From NCBI RefSeq assembly GCF_039939195.1, contig NZ_JBDUUH010000003.1:248001-312000 (forward strand): a stretch of DNA of 64,000 bases, in the 5' to 3' direction. How positions within the stretch are numbered: the first letter of the stretch is position 1; each line of letters begins with the position of its first letter. The DNA comes from Foliimonas ilicis. Lineage in GTDB: Bacteria; Pseudomonadota; Alphaproteobacteria; Rhizobiales; Rhizobiaceae. Under the pieces are notes generated by a model. It ran no database searches. It was not told where the DNA came from and saw only the letters and a list, made by a program, of their open reading frames with translations. This document shows, one piece after another, positions 33,957 to 42,323 of this stretch. The position numbers and the translations under genes were made by a program.

Positions 33957-35546
33957 TCAATAGCCGAGCGCTATGCCGTCCTTGCGGTGGTCGGACGCGC
34001 CGAAAAGCACGCCCCGTTCATAGTCGATCCAGATGGCCTGACAGCCGCCAAGCGGCTCGTCCACCCATTCGGCAACGTGGCCGCGCCGCTCCAGATCCTG
34101 CTTCACATCGGCAGTGATGGTCGGCTCCAGACCGAGCTTGCCGTCGGACCAGAAGCTGCGCGGCTGGTCGGATGCCATCTGCACATCGTAGTCGCGGTCC
34201 AGAACCTGCGAGAGCAGATGCGCATGGCCAGTCGCCTGATACTGCCCGCCCATCACGCCGAAGGACATGACCGTCTTGCCGTCCTTCTCGAGCATCGCCG
34301 GAATGATGGTGTGGAACGGCAACTTGCCGGGACCGATTGCGTTTGGATGGCCTTTTTTTACCGAGAAACCGGCGCCGCGATTTTGCAAAAGCACACCGGA
34401 ACGTGGCGCATAAATGCCGCTACCGAAGGCGAAAAAGATGGAATTGATCAGCGATATTGCGTTTCCGTCGCGGTCCACCACAGTCACGTAGACAGTGTCC
34501 TTGTGCGTCGGGCCATCCCAGGTGCCAGCGGGCAGGGCGCACTCAAGGCTGATCTGATTTCTGATGGATGAGATCGACGCTTCCGATAGCAAATCGTCGA
34601 TGTCGGTCGTCATATGTTCAGGATCGGCGATCAACTGGTTGCGAAGGGAATAGGCAGCTTTCGTCGCTTCGGCGAGAAGGTGAATGCGGTCGGCATCCGT
34701 GAGGCTTTGCGCCTTCAGATCGAAACCGTCGAGAATGCGCGCGATGACGAGCGCAGCCAGGCCCTGACCGTTTGGCGGACATTCGAGCAGATCGTGGCCG
34801 CGGTAAGCGGCTTTGATCGGCGCGGTGTCGAATGCGCTATAGCCGGTGAAATCTTCTTCCGCGTGCAGGCCGCCAAGCGCGCCCAGCGTCTCGACGATCT
34901 CGGCAGCCACATCGCCGTGATAGAACGCCTTGCGTCCGTCTTTTGCGATGTTGCGAAGGGTCGCCGCTAGTGCGCTATTGCTGATGCGCTCGCCTGTGAC
35001 CGGCGCGCGGCCTTTCGGGAGGAATTGCGCGGCTGATGCCGGATATTTCGCGACGCGCTCGCCATAGCGCGCCCAATCGAGCGCCACGCGCGGTGTGATG
35101 CAGAAGCCTTCTTCAGCGGCCTTGATGGCAGGGCGCAACACCTGCTCCATATCGAGCGCGCCATGTGTTTCGATCAGCTTGCACCATGCATCGACGGCGC
35201 CGGGAACCGTCACGGCATGTACGGAATCGTCGGAAATGGTCTCAAGACCAGCATCAAGGAAATAATCGAGATTGGCCGCTTTCGGCGCGCGACCCGAGCC
35301 GTTGAGCGAGACAGGCGTGCCGCCTGCGGGCGAGTACATCGCGAAGCAATCGCCGCCGATGCCGGTCATATGCGGGTCGATCACGCATTGCAGTGCGACC
35401 GCGGCAACGGCAGCATCCACCGCATTTCCGCCCGCCCGTAAAATGTCGATGGCAACCAATGTCGCCTGCGGGTGAGACGTCGCCGCCATGCCCTTGTCGG
35501 AGATGGAGACGGAGCGTCCGGGCTTCATAAAGTCGCGTTCGATCAT
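33957..35546 (-). CDS. Gamma-glutamyltransferase family protein, no signal peptide
   Basis: A 529-residue GGT-family Ntn hydrolase. The self-cleavage and catalytic threonine is Thr351 in GPTHKDTVYVTVVD, giving large and small subunits of about 350 and 179 residues. It removes gamma-glutamyl groups from glutathione or other gamma-glutamyl compounds. The N-terminus MIERDFMKPGRSVSISDKG has no hydrophobic signal, unlike E. coli Ggt, so the enzyme is probably cytoplasmic and acts on imported peptides. AGAGG lies seven bases before ATG 35546. The fused peptide-ABC ATPase follows and NagB precedes it (13 bases) on the same strand. Confidence 0.9.
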   Translation of the reverse strand: MIERDFMKPGRSVSISDKGMAATSHPQATLVAIDILRAGGNAVDAAVAAVALQCVIDPHMTGIGGDCFAMYSPAGGTPVSLNGSGRAPKAANLDYFLDAGLETISDDSVHAVTVPGAVDAWCKLIETHGALDMEQVLRPAIKAAEEGFCITPRVALDWARYGERVAKYPASAAQFLPKGRAPVTGERISNSALAATLRNIAKDGRKAFYHGDVAAEIVETLGALGGLHAEEDFTGYSAFDTAPIKAAYRGHDLLECPPNGQGLAALVIARILDGFDLKAQSLTDADRIHLLAEATKAAYSLRNQLIADPEHMTTDIDDLLSEASISSIRNQISLECALPAGTWDGPTHKDTVYVTVVDRDGNAISLINSIFFAFGSGIYAPRSGVLLQNRGAGFSVKKGHPNAIGPGKLPFHTIIPAMLEKDGKTVMSFGVMGGQYQATGHAHLLSQVLDRDYDVQMASDQPRSFWSDGKLGLEPTITADVKQDLERRGHVAEWVDEPLGGCQAIWIDYERGVLFGASDHRKDGIALGY

Positions 35547-35559
35547 TCTTGAACCTCTG

Positions 35560-36333
35560 TCAGGACTGTTGATGACTCGCCGCGATAGAGAATGCGGCTG
35601 TGTCGCAAACGATGATCACATTCGGATGGAGTTGCAAGAATGAGGCGGGACATTCTTCTGAAATCGGCCCATTGATCGCTTGGTCCAGGGCGATGGCCTT
35701 GCCCGTTCCGGTGGCCAGCAGAACGATTTTGTGCGCTTCGAGTATCGTGCCGATGCCCATGGTGATCGCGCGTTGCGGCACGGATTCCCCTGCCGGAAAA
35801 TCCGCGGCATTGCTGGCAATGGTGGAAGCGGAAAGCTCGACGACCCGCGTACGCGATTTGTAGGACGAACCGGGCTCATTGAAGGCGATATGTCCGTTGG
35901 TGCCTATGCCGAGAAGCTGAATGTCTATGCCGCCAGCCTTTGCGATTGCCGCCTCGTAGGCCGCAGCCATGACGTCGAGATCGTCTGCCTTCCCGTTCGG
36001 TACGTGCGTTCTATCGGGTTCAACATCGACTTTCGAAAATAACCGCTCGCGCATATAGGCGGCGAAAGACGCCGGATGATCGGCGGCAAGGCCTGCATAT
36101 TCGTCTAGATTGAAGCTTTGGACATCGGCGAATGACAGGTCTTCATTCAGGTACGCCTCGACCAGATGATCGTAAACACGCTTCGGTGAATTGCCGGTTG
36201 CAAGGCCGAGCACCAGATCAGGCTTTTCCGAAATCGCAGTCTGGAAATGGCGCGCGACCTCTTTCGAGGCACTCTCGGCATTTGCACAGCTTATGATTTT
36301 CGGGTGATGCAACACCCGCGACATCACGCTCAT
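35560..36333 (-). CDS. nagB: Glucosamine-6-phosphate deaminase
   Basis: A 257-residue NagB-family isomerase/deaminase. GLATGNSPKRVYDHL, FNLDEYAGL and LGIGTNGHIAFNEPGSSYKSRTRVV (in part: GIGTNGHIAFNEPG) are the substrate-binding and catalytic motifs. It converts glucosamine 6-phosphate to fructose 6-phosphate and ammonia. ATG 36333 overlaps the ROK regulator stop by 4 bases, so the two are co-transcribed. No nagA deacetylase is present in the window. Its coupling to a ROK regulator and a gamma-glutamyl hydrolase suggests a substrate with both amino-sugar and peptide parts. Confidence 0.92.
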   Translation of the reverse strand: MSVMSRVLHHPKIISCANAESASKEVARHFQTAISEKPDLVLGLATGNSPKRVYDHLVEAYLNEDLSFADVQSFNLDEYAGLAADHPASFAAYMRERLFSKVDVEPDRTHVPNGKADDLDVMAAAYEAAIAKAGGIDIQLLGIGTNGHIAFNEPGSSYKSRTRVVELSASTIASNAADFPAGESVPQRAITMGIGTILEAHKIVLLATGTGKAIALDQAINGPISEECPASFLQLHPNVIIVCDTAAFSIAASHQQS

Positions 36334-37538
36334 AGTTCCGGCTCCAGCTCCATTGACGAGGCTTTTTCGGGAGCGGTGGCGGGTACTTCGAAAAGAATTT
36401 CGCGCAGATGCTCAAGCGCAATCGCGATCGTGCCAGAGAGGCCCGCGCTGCTGCCGAGCCTGCTGATCGTGCAATCGACTGGATCGGGCATGCAGCGCGC
36501 CAGATGGTGCGCCACGCGCTCGACGAGTTCGGACCGTGCGCCGACGCTACCGCCGAAAATCACCTTCTGGGGATCGAGCACTGCCGAAACGGCAAGAACC
36601 GAAACCGCCAATGTTCTGGCGACTTCATCGATGGTTGCGATTGCAGCGCTGTCACCTTCGCCGAGACGGTCGAAAATCTCGCGTACGCTGAGATCGGGCA
36701 AGCCGCCAAGCGCGGTGTAGCGCGAGCAGATCGCCGCGCTGCCGATGGCCGATTCCAATGCGCCCGACTTGAAGGTACGCGCATCATATGGGTCTGCGCC
36801 GATGGGCAGCGTGGAGATTTCACCAGCGGCACCGCGCGCGCCGCTGACGATGCGACGCTCATTGATGATGCCCATGCCGATGCCGGTGCCGACCGCGATG
36901 AAAACGAAACTGTCAGTGCTCTTGCCTTCGCCCAGCCACTGCTCGCCTTTGGCGGCCATGTTCACATCGTTTCCGGCAACGATGCGGAAGCCCAGCCGCG
37001 CACCGAGTTCTTCCTCAAAGGCAAGCTGCTCGAAGCCGGAAATGTTGGGCACCATGATCAGCCGCTTGGTGCGCGGATTGAAGGCGCCGGGAATGCCGAC
37101 GACGCCAACGCGGATCGTGCGGGCGTCCACGTTGGCGCTTTGCGCGAGGTTATCGCTCAATCGCGCGATCTGTTCGATGACGTGAAGACCACCGCGGGGA
37201 TCGGTTTTTTCGACCGTTTCGCTGACGATGCTGCCTTCCATGTCGGCGAGTGCGGCATGAATCTTGGTGCCGCCGAGATCGACGCCGAGAATAAGCGCCC
37301 GCTTAGCCTGAATTTCATAGGTGACGGCGCTGCGGCCGACATTTCCCTGCGTGCGGCCAGTGACGCGAAGCCAGTCGCCTTCCTCAAGCTCGCGAACGAC
37401 CTCGGACATGGTCTGTTTGGAAAGGCCGGTGATGCGGGCCAGCTCGGCCCGCGAGATCGGGCCCTGATCCCAGACGGCGTGCATAACCGTGCGCAGTGTT
37501 GCCTGCCTTACGGTCTGCGTGGATGGAGATTCGATCAT
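36330..37538 (-). CDS. ROK-family transcriptional regulator (NagC/XylR type)
   Basis: A 402-residue protein with an N-terminal winged helix-turn-helix (residues 15-70, GPISRAELARITGLSKQTMS) and a ROK domain (GVDLGGTKIHAALAD, GIPGAFNPRTKRLIMVPN, AVGTGIGMG). The cysteine-rich zinc motif CxCGxxGCxE found in most ROK proteins is absent: after GEISTLPIG there is DPYDARTFKSGALESAIG. It is divergent from the dppA-like gene. An inverted repeat TTTG-N5-CAAA at 37559-37575 is a likely operator. It probably represses nagB-GGT-ATPase and the divergent transporter genes until an amino-sugar ligand appears. Confidence 0.9.
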   Translation of the reverse strand: MIESPSTQTVRQATLRTVMHAVWDQGPISRAELARITGLSKQTMSEVVRELEEGDWLRVTGRTQGNVGRSAVTYEIQAKRALILGVDLGGTKIHAALADMEGSIVSETVEKTDPRGGLHVIEQIARLSDNLAQSANVDARTIRVGVVGIPGAFNPRTKRLIMVPNISGFEQLAFEEELGARLGFRIVAGNDVNMAAKGEQWLGEGKSTDSFVFIAVGTGIGMGIINERRIVSGARGAAGEISTLPIGADPYDARTFKSGALESAIGSAAICSRYTALGGLPDLSVREIFDRLGEGDSAAIATIDEVARTLAVSVLAVSAVLDPQKVIFGGSVGARSELVERVAHHLARCMPDPVDCTISRLGSSAGLSGTIAIALEHLREILFEVPATAPEKASSMELEPEL

Positions 37539-37558
37539 GTTTCAACGCCGCATTAGTC

Positions 37559-37575
37559 AATTTGAGGAACAAATT
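37559..37575. promoter_or_regulatory. Candidate ROK regulator operator
   Basis: AATTTGAGGAACAAATT: perfect 6-bp arms AATTTG/CAAATT around 5 bases, 21 bases upstream of the ROK start. TTTG-N5-CAAA resembles Mlc/NagC-type sites. The rest of the 203-base divergent gap shows no clear second copy. Confidence 0.45.
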
Positions 37576-37741
37576 ATAGGGAAAGAGCTTTTCGTCAAGT
37601 CGTGAATTTTGCAATCAGCGCGAAAACAGGGCCGTATCTTCAATAATTAGTGCGCCAGCTTTACAAACTGGAAATGCTGTGATTGGATCGATTCCGTTGG
37701 GAATTATGTCAGGCGCTCAAGCGCCGAATGAGAGGCAAATT

Positions 37742-39250
37742 ATGAGAATGTCGAAAGGGCTCTTGGCAGCCGTCTGCATGCTGGCAGTGGGAATGGGTTC
37801 GGCGAGTGCTACGACTTTGCGCGTGGGCATGCAGGACGATCCTGATGCGCTGGACCCTGCAACCGGCGGAACTTATGCAGGCCGTATCGTTTTCGCCGCT
37901 CTCTGCGACAAGCTTGTCGATATCGACGCAAATCTGCAGATCGTGCCGCAGCTCGCCACCGAATGGAACTGGAGCGACGACAACACGGTTCTGAACCTGA
38001 CCTTGCGCGAAGGCGTCACCTTCCATGACGGCACGCCATTCAACGCGGAAGCCGTAAAATTCAATATCGAGCGTATGCAGACGATGCAGGATTCGCGCCG
38101 CAAGGGCGAATTGTCCCCGGTCAAGTCGGTCGAAGTCGTCGATGCAACGCATGTCAAATTGCAGCTCAGCGAGCCTTATGCCCCGCTTCTTTCCGTGCTG
38201 ACGGATCGTGCGGGCATGATGGTTTCGCCGGCCGCTGCGGGCGAGGGCGTTGAATTCGCTGCCAATCCCGTCTGCTCCGGCCCATACAAGCTGACCGAGC
38301 GCCGTGCACGCGACGTCATTCGTCTTGAAAAATATGATGACTACTGGAATGCCGAAAACATCGGCTACGATGCGGTGGATTATCTCTACATCCCGGATTC
38401 CACAGTGCGCCTTTCGCGCCTGCAGGCTGGCGATCTCGAAGTCGCCGAACGCGTTGCGCCGACTGATCTTCCGGCCGTTCGTTCAGATGCATCGCTGGCG
38501 CTCCACACAGCACCGGGCCTGGCCGTTTCGCATCTGATGGTCAATGTCGGCAAGGGTGATCAGGCAAGCACGCCGATCGGCAAAGAGCCGAAATTGCGCA
38601 AGGCGCTTGAGCTCGCGCTCGACCGCAACGTCATCAATCAGGTCGCCTTCAGCGGTGAGTTCCTTGCTGACAACCAGATGATCCCGCCCTCAAGCGCGTT
38701 CTACAGCAAGGACAATCCAGTTCCTGCGCGCGACATCGATGCCGCAAAGGCGTTGATCGCGGAAGTCGGCGGCGATGCTCCGAAGATCGAAATCACCTAT
38801 GAAAATTCGCTCTCGGATGGTCGCGTCGCGCAGATCGTACAGTCGCTGGCAGGCGAGGCGGGCTTTCATGTGACGTTGCTTCCGCTCGAAACTGCGTCGG
38901 CCATCGAGCGCTACCTTGCCGGTAACTTCCAGCTCTATATCGGCAATTGGAGCGGCCGCCCCGATCCGGACCCGACGCTGTTTGCCTTCTATGGCAGCAC
39001 CGGCGGCCAGAACGTCAACGGATACAACAATCCTGAAATGGATGAGATCCTGATGGCCGCCCGCAAGGCTTCGGATGAAGAAGCGCGCAAGGAGCTCTAC
39101 AAGCAGGCGACGGCCCTTTACCTGACCGATTTGCCGACGATCCCGCTCTATCATCCGAACTGGTTCTATGCCGCGCGCGCGAATGTCGAAGGCATCGAGA
39201 TATATCCCGACGGCATCCTGCGTCTGGCAGGCATCAAACCAGCTCAATAA
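37742..39250 (+). CDS. Peptide ABC transporter substrate-binding protein (SBP_bac_5)
   Basis: A 502-residue DppA/OppA/GsiB-type binding protein. Signal peptide is about residues 1-23 (MRMSKGLLAAVCMLAVGMGS, then ASA), followed by TTLRVGMQDDPDALDPATGG, the family's usual opening. FHDGTPFNAEAVKFNIERM is the conserved cluster-5 motif. AGAGG lies seven bases before ATG 37742. It is divergent from the ROK regulator and followed by two permeases. It probably captures oligopeptides, glutathione-like or sugar-peptide compounds in the periplasm. The ATPase for this importer is missing here and is likely the fused one at 32327. Confidence 0.9.
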   Translation: MRMSKGLLAAVCMLAVGMGSASATTLRVGMQDDPDALDPATGGTYAGRIVFAALCDKLVDIDANLQIVPQLATEWNWSDDNTVLNLTLREGVTFHDGTPFNAEAVKFNIERMQTMQDSRRKGELSPVKSVEVVDATHVKLQLSEPYAPLLSVLTDRAGMMVSPAAAGEGVEFAANPVCSGPYKLTERRARDVIRLEKYDDYWNAENIGYDAVDYLYIPDSTVRLSRLQAGDLEVAERVAPTDLPAVRSDASLALHTAPGLAVSHLMVNVGKGDQASTPIGKEPKLRKALELALDRNVINQVAFSGEFLADNQMIPPSSAFYSKDNPVPARDIDAAKALIAEVGGDAPKIEITYENSLSDGRVAQIVQSLAGEAGFHVTLLPLETASAIERYLAGNFQLYIGNWSGRPDPDPTLFAFYGSTGGQNVNGYNNPEMDEILMAARKASDEEARKELYKQATALYLTDLPTIPLYHPNWFYAARANVEGIEIYPDGILRLAGIKPAQ

Positions 39251-39265
39251 CGCTGCTCTGAACAA

Positions 39266-39290
39266 GGCGTCCGGGAGTTTTTCGGGCGCC
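39266..39290 (+). terminator. Weak intra-operon hairpin after the binding-protein gene
   Basis: GGCGTCCG (39266-39273) pairs with CGGGCGCC (39283-39290) with one G-T wobble and a 9-base loop containing TTTTT. It sits between binding-protein and permease genes, where partial terminators are common. Confidence 0.35.
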
Positions 39291-39324
39291 CGACCCTTCA
39301 CTGCCAATTCTGTTCGAGACCCTT

Positions 39325-40266
39325 ATGATCGCTTTTGTGCTTAGACGCTTCGCCGTCGCCATACCGACATTGCTGCTGGTCTCGATACTGGTTTTCGGCC
39401 TGCTCAAGCTTTTGCCGGGCGATCCGGCGCTGGCGCTTGCAGGCGAGGAACGCGATCCCGCTGTTATCGAATTCCTGCGCACGAAATACAGTCTCGATAA
39501 GCCGGTTCCGGTCCAGTACATCCATTGGCTGGGCGGCATCCTGCAAGGCGATTTTGGCCTGTCGATCAGGACGCGTCTGCCGATTGGCGAAATGATCCTG
39601 CAGAAGCTGCCGGTGACGATCCAGCTATCGGTCATGGCGATGATTATCGCCTTGGTGATCGGAATTCCGGCAGGTGTTGTGGCCGCGATCAAGCGCGGTA
39701 CGCCGATCGATTACGGCATCAGCATATTGGGGCTGGCGGGGCTTTCCGTGCCGAGTTTCTGGCTGGGCATCATGCTCATCCTGTTCTTTGCAGTAAACCT
39801 TGGCTGGTTGCCCTCTGGCGGCTATGTCAGCTTCCTCGAATCTCCCATCGACAATCTGCGCTACACGATTCTTCCCAGCCTGGTTCTCGGCACTGCCGCC
39901 GCTGGCATCGTGATGCGCCATACGCGCAGTTCCATGCTGACCGCACTGAAGCAGGATTACATCCGCACGGCGCGCGCAAAGGGCCTTCGCGAATATGTCG
40001 TGGTGACGCGCCATGCATTGCGCAACGGCCTCATTCCGGTCGTCACGACGAGTACGCTTCATCTTGGCGAACTTCTTTCCGGTGCGGTGCTGACCGAGCA
40101 GGTGTTCGGCATTCCGGGCTTCGGCAAGATGATCGTCGATGGTGTCTTCAGCCGCGACTACGCCGTGGTGCAGGCAGTGGTTCTTTGCGCTGCCGCGATG
40201 TTCCTGCTGATGAGCCTGATCGCCGACATTGCGTATTTCATCCTGAGCCCGAGGTTGCGGTCATGA
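39325..40266 (+). CDS. Peptide ABC transporter permease (DppB type)
   Basis: A 313-residue permease with 6 membrane segments. It starts MIAFVLRRFAVAIPTLLLVS, typical of DppB/GsiC, and contains the EAA-type loop RTARAKGLREYVVVTRHALRNGLIPV (in part: RTARAKGLREYVV). Its stop codon overlaps the ATG of the next permease (ATGA). It forms the membrane channel with the DppC-type partner. Confidence 0.92.
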   Translation: MIAFVLRRFAVAIPTLLLVSILVFGLLKLLPGDPALALAGEERDPAVIEFLRTKYSLDKPVPVQYIHWLGGILQGDFGLSIRTRLPIGEMILQKLPVTIQLSVMAMIIALVIGIPAGVVAAIKRGTPIDYGISILGLAGLSVPSFWLGIMLILFFAVNLGWLPSGGYVSFLESPIDNLRYTILPSLVLGTAAAGIVMRHTRSSMLTALKQDYIRTARAKGLREYVVVTRHALRNGLIPVVTTSTLHLGELLSGAVLTEQVFGIPGFGKMIVDGVFSRDYAVVQAVVLCAAAMFLLMSLIADIAYFILSPRLRS

Positions 40267-41138
40267 GCACGGTGGAAACGACCATGGACGCGCCGCGCCC
40301 GCGCCGCAGGAAATCGGCGCTTCAACGCTGCCTTAGCCAGCCGAGCGCGATAATCGGCGGCTCGATGGTCCTATTCTTCATCGCTGTCGCGATTTTTGCG
40401 CCAATTCTCGCGCCTTTCGATCCCAATCAGTCGGACTGGATGGCGATACGGCAGGCGCCGTCGGCGCTGCATTGGTTTGGCACCGACGATCTTGGCCGAG
40501 ACATTCTCTCGCGTGTTATCTTCGGTGCGCGCGCATCGTTGATGGCTGGCGTCATTTCCGTGGCAATTGCGATTGCAATCGGTGTTCCGCTTGGCCTGAT
40601 CGCGGGTTACTTCGGCGGCATCCTCGACGCGATCATTTCGCGCCTGACGGACGCATTGCTTGCCTGTCCATTTCTGGTCCTGGCAATCGCACTCGCCGCT
40701 TTCCTTGGACCGAGCCTCGAAAACGCGATGATCGCCATCGGCATTTCGGCAACGCCGATCTTCATCCGGCTGACGCGTGGGCAGGTGCTGACCGTGAAGG
40801 TCGAGGATTACATTACGGCGGTTAAATCGCTCGGCGTACGCAATTACAATGTGATTGTTTCCCACATTTTGCCGAATGTTCTGGCCCCGATCGTCGTACA
40901 GGGCACCATCACTATGGCAACGGCTGTGCTCGCAGAAGCAAGCCTCGCATTTCTTGGATTGGGCCAGCGTCCGCCTGCACCTTCATGGGGTAGCATGCTG
41001 GATATTGCGCGTCAGTTCCTGACGCAGGCGCCTTGGATGGCTGTCTGGCCGGGGCTGGCAATCGTAGCAATCGTGCTTGGTTTCAACCTGCTCGGCGACG
41101 GTTTGAATGACGCGCTCGAACCGCAGCAGGACTCATAG
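40263..41138 (+). CDS. Peptide ABC transporter permease (DppC type)
   Basis: A 291-residue permease with a basic cytoplasmic leader (PRPRRRKSALQRCL) and about 6 membrane segments. HWFGTDDLGRDILSRVIFGAR is the classical DppC/GsiD motif, and the coupling loop reads VKSLGVRNYNVIVSHILPNV. ATG 40263 overlaps the DppB stop. No ATPase gene follows; the converging strand begins with a small membrane protein at 41298-41435. Confidence 0.92.
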   Translation: MSTVETTMDAPRPRRRKSALQRCLSQPSAIIGGSMVLFFIAVAIFAPILAPFDPNQSDWMAIRQAPSALHWFGTDDLGRDILSRVIFGARASLMAGVISVAIAIAIGVPLGLIAGYFGGILDAIISRLTDALLACPFLVLAIALAAFLGPSLENAMIAIGISATPIFIRLTRGQVLTVKVEDYITAVKSLGVRNYNVIVSHILPNVLAPIVVQGTITMATAVLAEASLAFLGLGQRPPAPSWGSMLDIARQFLTQAPWMAVWPGLAIVAIVLGFNLLGDGLNDALEPQQDS

Positions 41139-41297
41139 GGCAGGCGGCTGACACTCGAATACTGAATTGCCTGAACTATGCCAGCCGCCGGCGGGGAGAG
41201 CATCCTCGCAGCCGTAATGTATGCGGACCGGCATCCATTTTGACCCCGCCAACATGGATAGTGAGAATGTCCAATGTGATGGGTTTGGCGGGTAGAC

Positions 41298-41435
41298 TCA
41301 GATCCAGGTTTTGACGATTGGCCAGAACGCCATGCAGTAAATGAGGAAGACCAGAATGTAGCCGACAATATCGGCGAAGCGTGCTGCCCCTGTGCCGAGA
41401 AGCTCTTCGTGTTTCATGGGTGCAGAATTCGTCAT
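41298..41435 (-). CDS. Small membrane protein, 45 residues
   Basis: A short gene of 45 codons plus stop, beginning MTNSAPMKHEELLGTGAARF and ending ADIVGYILVFLIYCMAFWPIVKTWI (given in two parts, the second being a single hydrophobic helix at about residues 22-42). GGGAGG (41440-41445 on this strand) is five or so bases before the ATG, a strong ribosome-binding site. It lies 67 bases downstream of the inositol-monophosphatase-like gene, with a perfect hairpin between. I do not recognise the family. A single-pass inner-membrane protein that modulates a transporter or enzyme is possible; no function is assigned. Confidence 0.7.
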   Translation of the reverse strand: MTNSAPMKHEELLGTGAARFADIVGYILVFLIYCMAFWPIVKTWI

Positions 41436-41452
41436 GATAGCCTCCCTTTATG

Positions 41453-41487
41453 CCTTGCACAGCCTGCCACATGCAGGCTGTGCAAGG
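41453..41487. terminator. Perfect 14-bp hairpin upstream of the small membrane protein gene
   Basis: CCTTGCACAGCCTG (41453-41466) and CAGGCTGTGCAAGG (41474-41487) pair perfectly around a 7-base loop. On the minus strand it follows the phosphatase stop codon (41503) and precedes the small gene's ribosome-binding site. It has no T run on either side, so it may be a processing or stabilising hairpin rather than an intrinsic terminator. Confidence 0.6.
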
Positions 41488-41502
41488 CTACCACAATAAC
41501 CA

Positions 41503-42291
41503 TCAGTCGACGTAAAGCGCTTCCAATTCGGCATAGACGCTCTCATTTCCTGCAATGACACGATTGCCTTTTCGCAGGCCGTCATTTGCCAGAAAGTCAT
41601 TTGTCTTAAGACCGGCAGCGCGGATGACCGCGATTGCGCCTAGGCAATCCCATGAGTTGATGTGCGGCTCGATATAGCCGAGCAGCCGGCCGCATGCGAC
41701 GTAGCAGAGCGACAATGCGCCGGAACCATCGCGGTAGAACATGCCGCCCGCTTTCAGGAAGCGTTCGAAGGATGGCAGGAATTGATCCAGCGTTATACGC
41801 GTTGAATAGCCTATGCCGACAATGCCGTCCTTGATCGAGCGCCCCGCATGGCGCTCGACTGCAGCGCCGTTCAGTGTCGCCGGGAAATTGATGCCGCCCG
41901 CGAACAGCTCGTTGCGTTCAGGCGCGTAAACCATGCCGAACTGCAACTCATTGTTCTTTACGAATGCGATGGAAACGCACCAGCTCGACATGCCGGATAC
42001 GAAGGGCTGCGTTCCATCAATGGGATCGACCACCCAGATACCCTGATCGGTGCTGAATTCCGAAAGCCCTGTTTCCTCACCCAGAAAGGCATCTTCAGGG
42101 AAATTCTTTTCGAGGCGTTCGCGGATCAAAAGCTCGGTGTTCAGATCAGCCTCGCTGACCACATCCTGCAAACCCTTGCTTTTAATCGTCAACGCACCGC
42201 GATCACGGAAATAACCATGCGCGAGGTCGCCCGCTTCGCGGATGAGGGAGATCGCAAAATCATAGCGCGCGGCGATGGCAGTATCGGTCAT
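41503..42291 (-). CDS. Inositol monophosphatase family protein
   Basis: A 262-residue phosphatase of the IMPase/SuhB/HisN family. Metal and phosphate ligands are in LGEETG, WVVDPIDGTQPFVSGMSSWC (DPIDGT) and INSWDCLGAIAVIRAAG (WD). It hydrolyses phosphate from inositol, sugar or histidinol phosphates. It follows the ROK sugar kinase gene on the same strand with a 32-base gap, so it may dephosphorylate a related sugar phosphate. The exact substrate cannot be told. Confidence 0.9.
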   Translation of the reverse strand: MTDTAIAARYDFAISLIREAGDLAHGYFRDRGALTIKSKGLQDVVSEADLNTELLIRERLEKNFPEDAFLGEETGLSEFSTDQGIWVVDPIDGTQPFVSGMSSWCVSIAFVKNNELQFGMVYAPERNELFAGGINFPATLNGAAVERHAGRSIKDGIVGIGYSTRITLDQFLPSFERFLKAGGMFYRDGSGALSLCYVACGRLLGYIEPHINSWDCLGAIAVIRAAGLKTNDFLANDGLRKGNRVIAGNESVYAELEALYVD

Positions 42292-42323
42292 TACTTTTCT
42301 TTCAATCGCATGAATTAATTGGG

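Noticed and set aside
36408..37556. Open frame of 382 codons on the plus strand
   Set aside because: Antisense to the ROK regulator with no domain signature.
41243..41295. CCCGCCAA and TTGGCGGG arms downstream of the small membrane protein gene
   Set aside because: The arms are about 35 bases apart with no T run, too weak to call a terminator.
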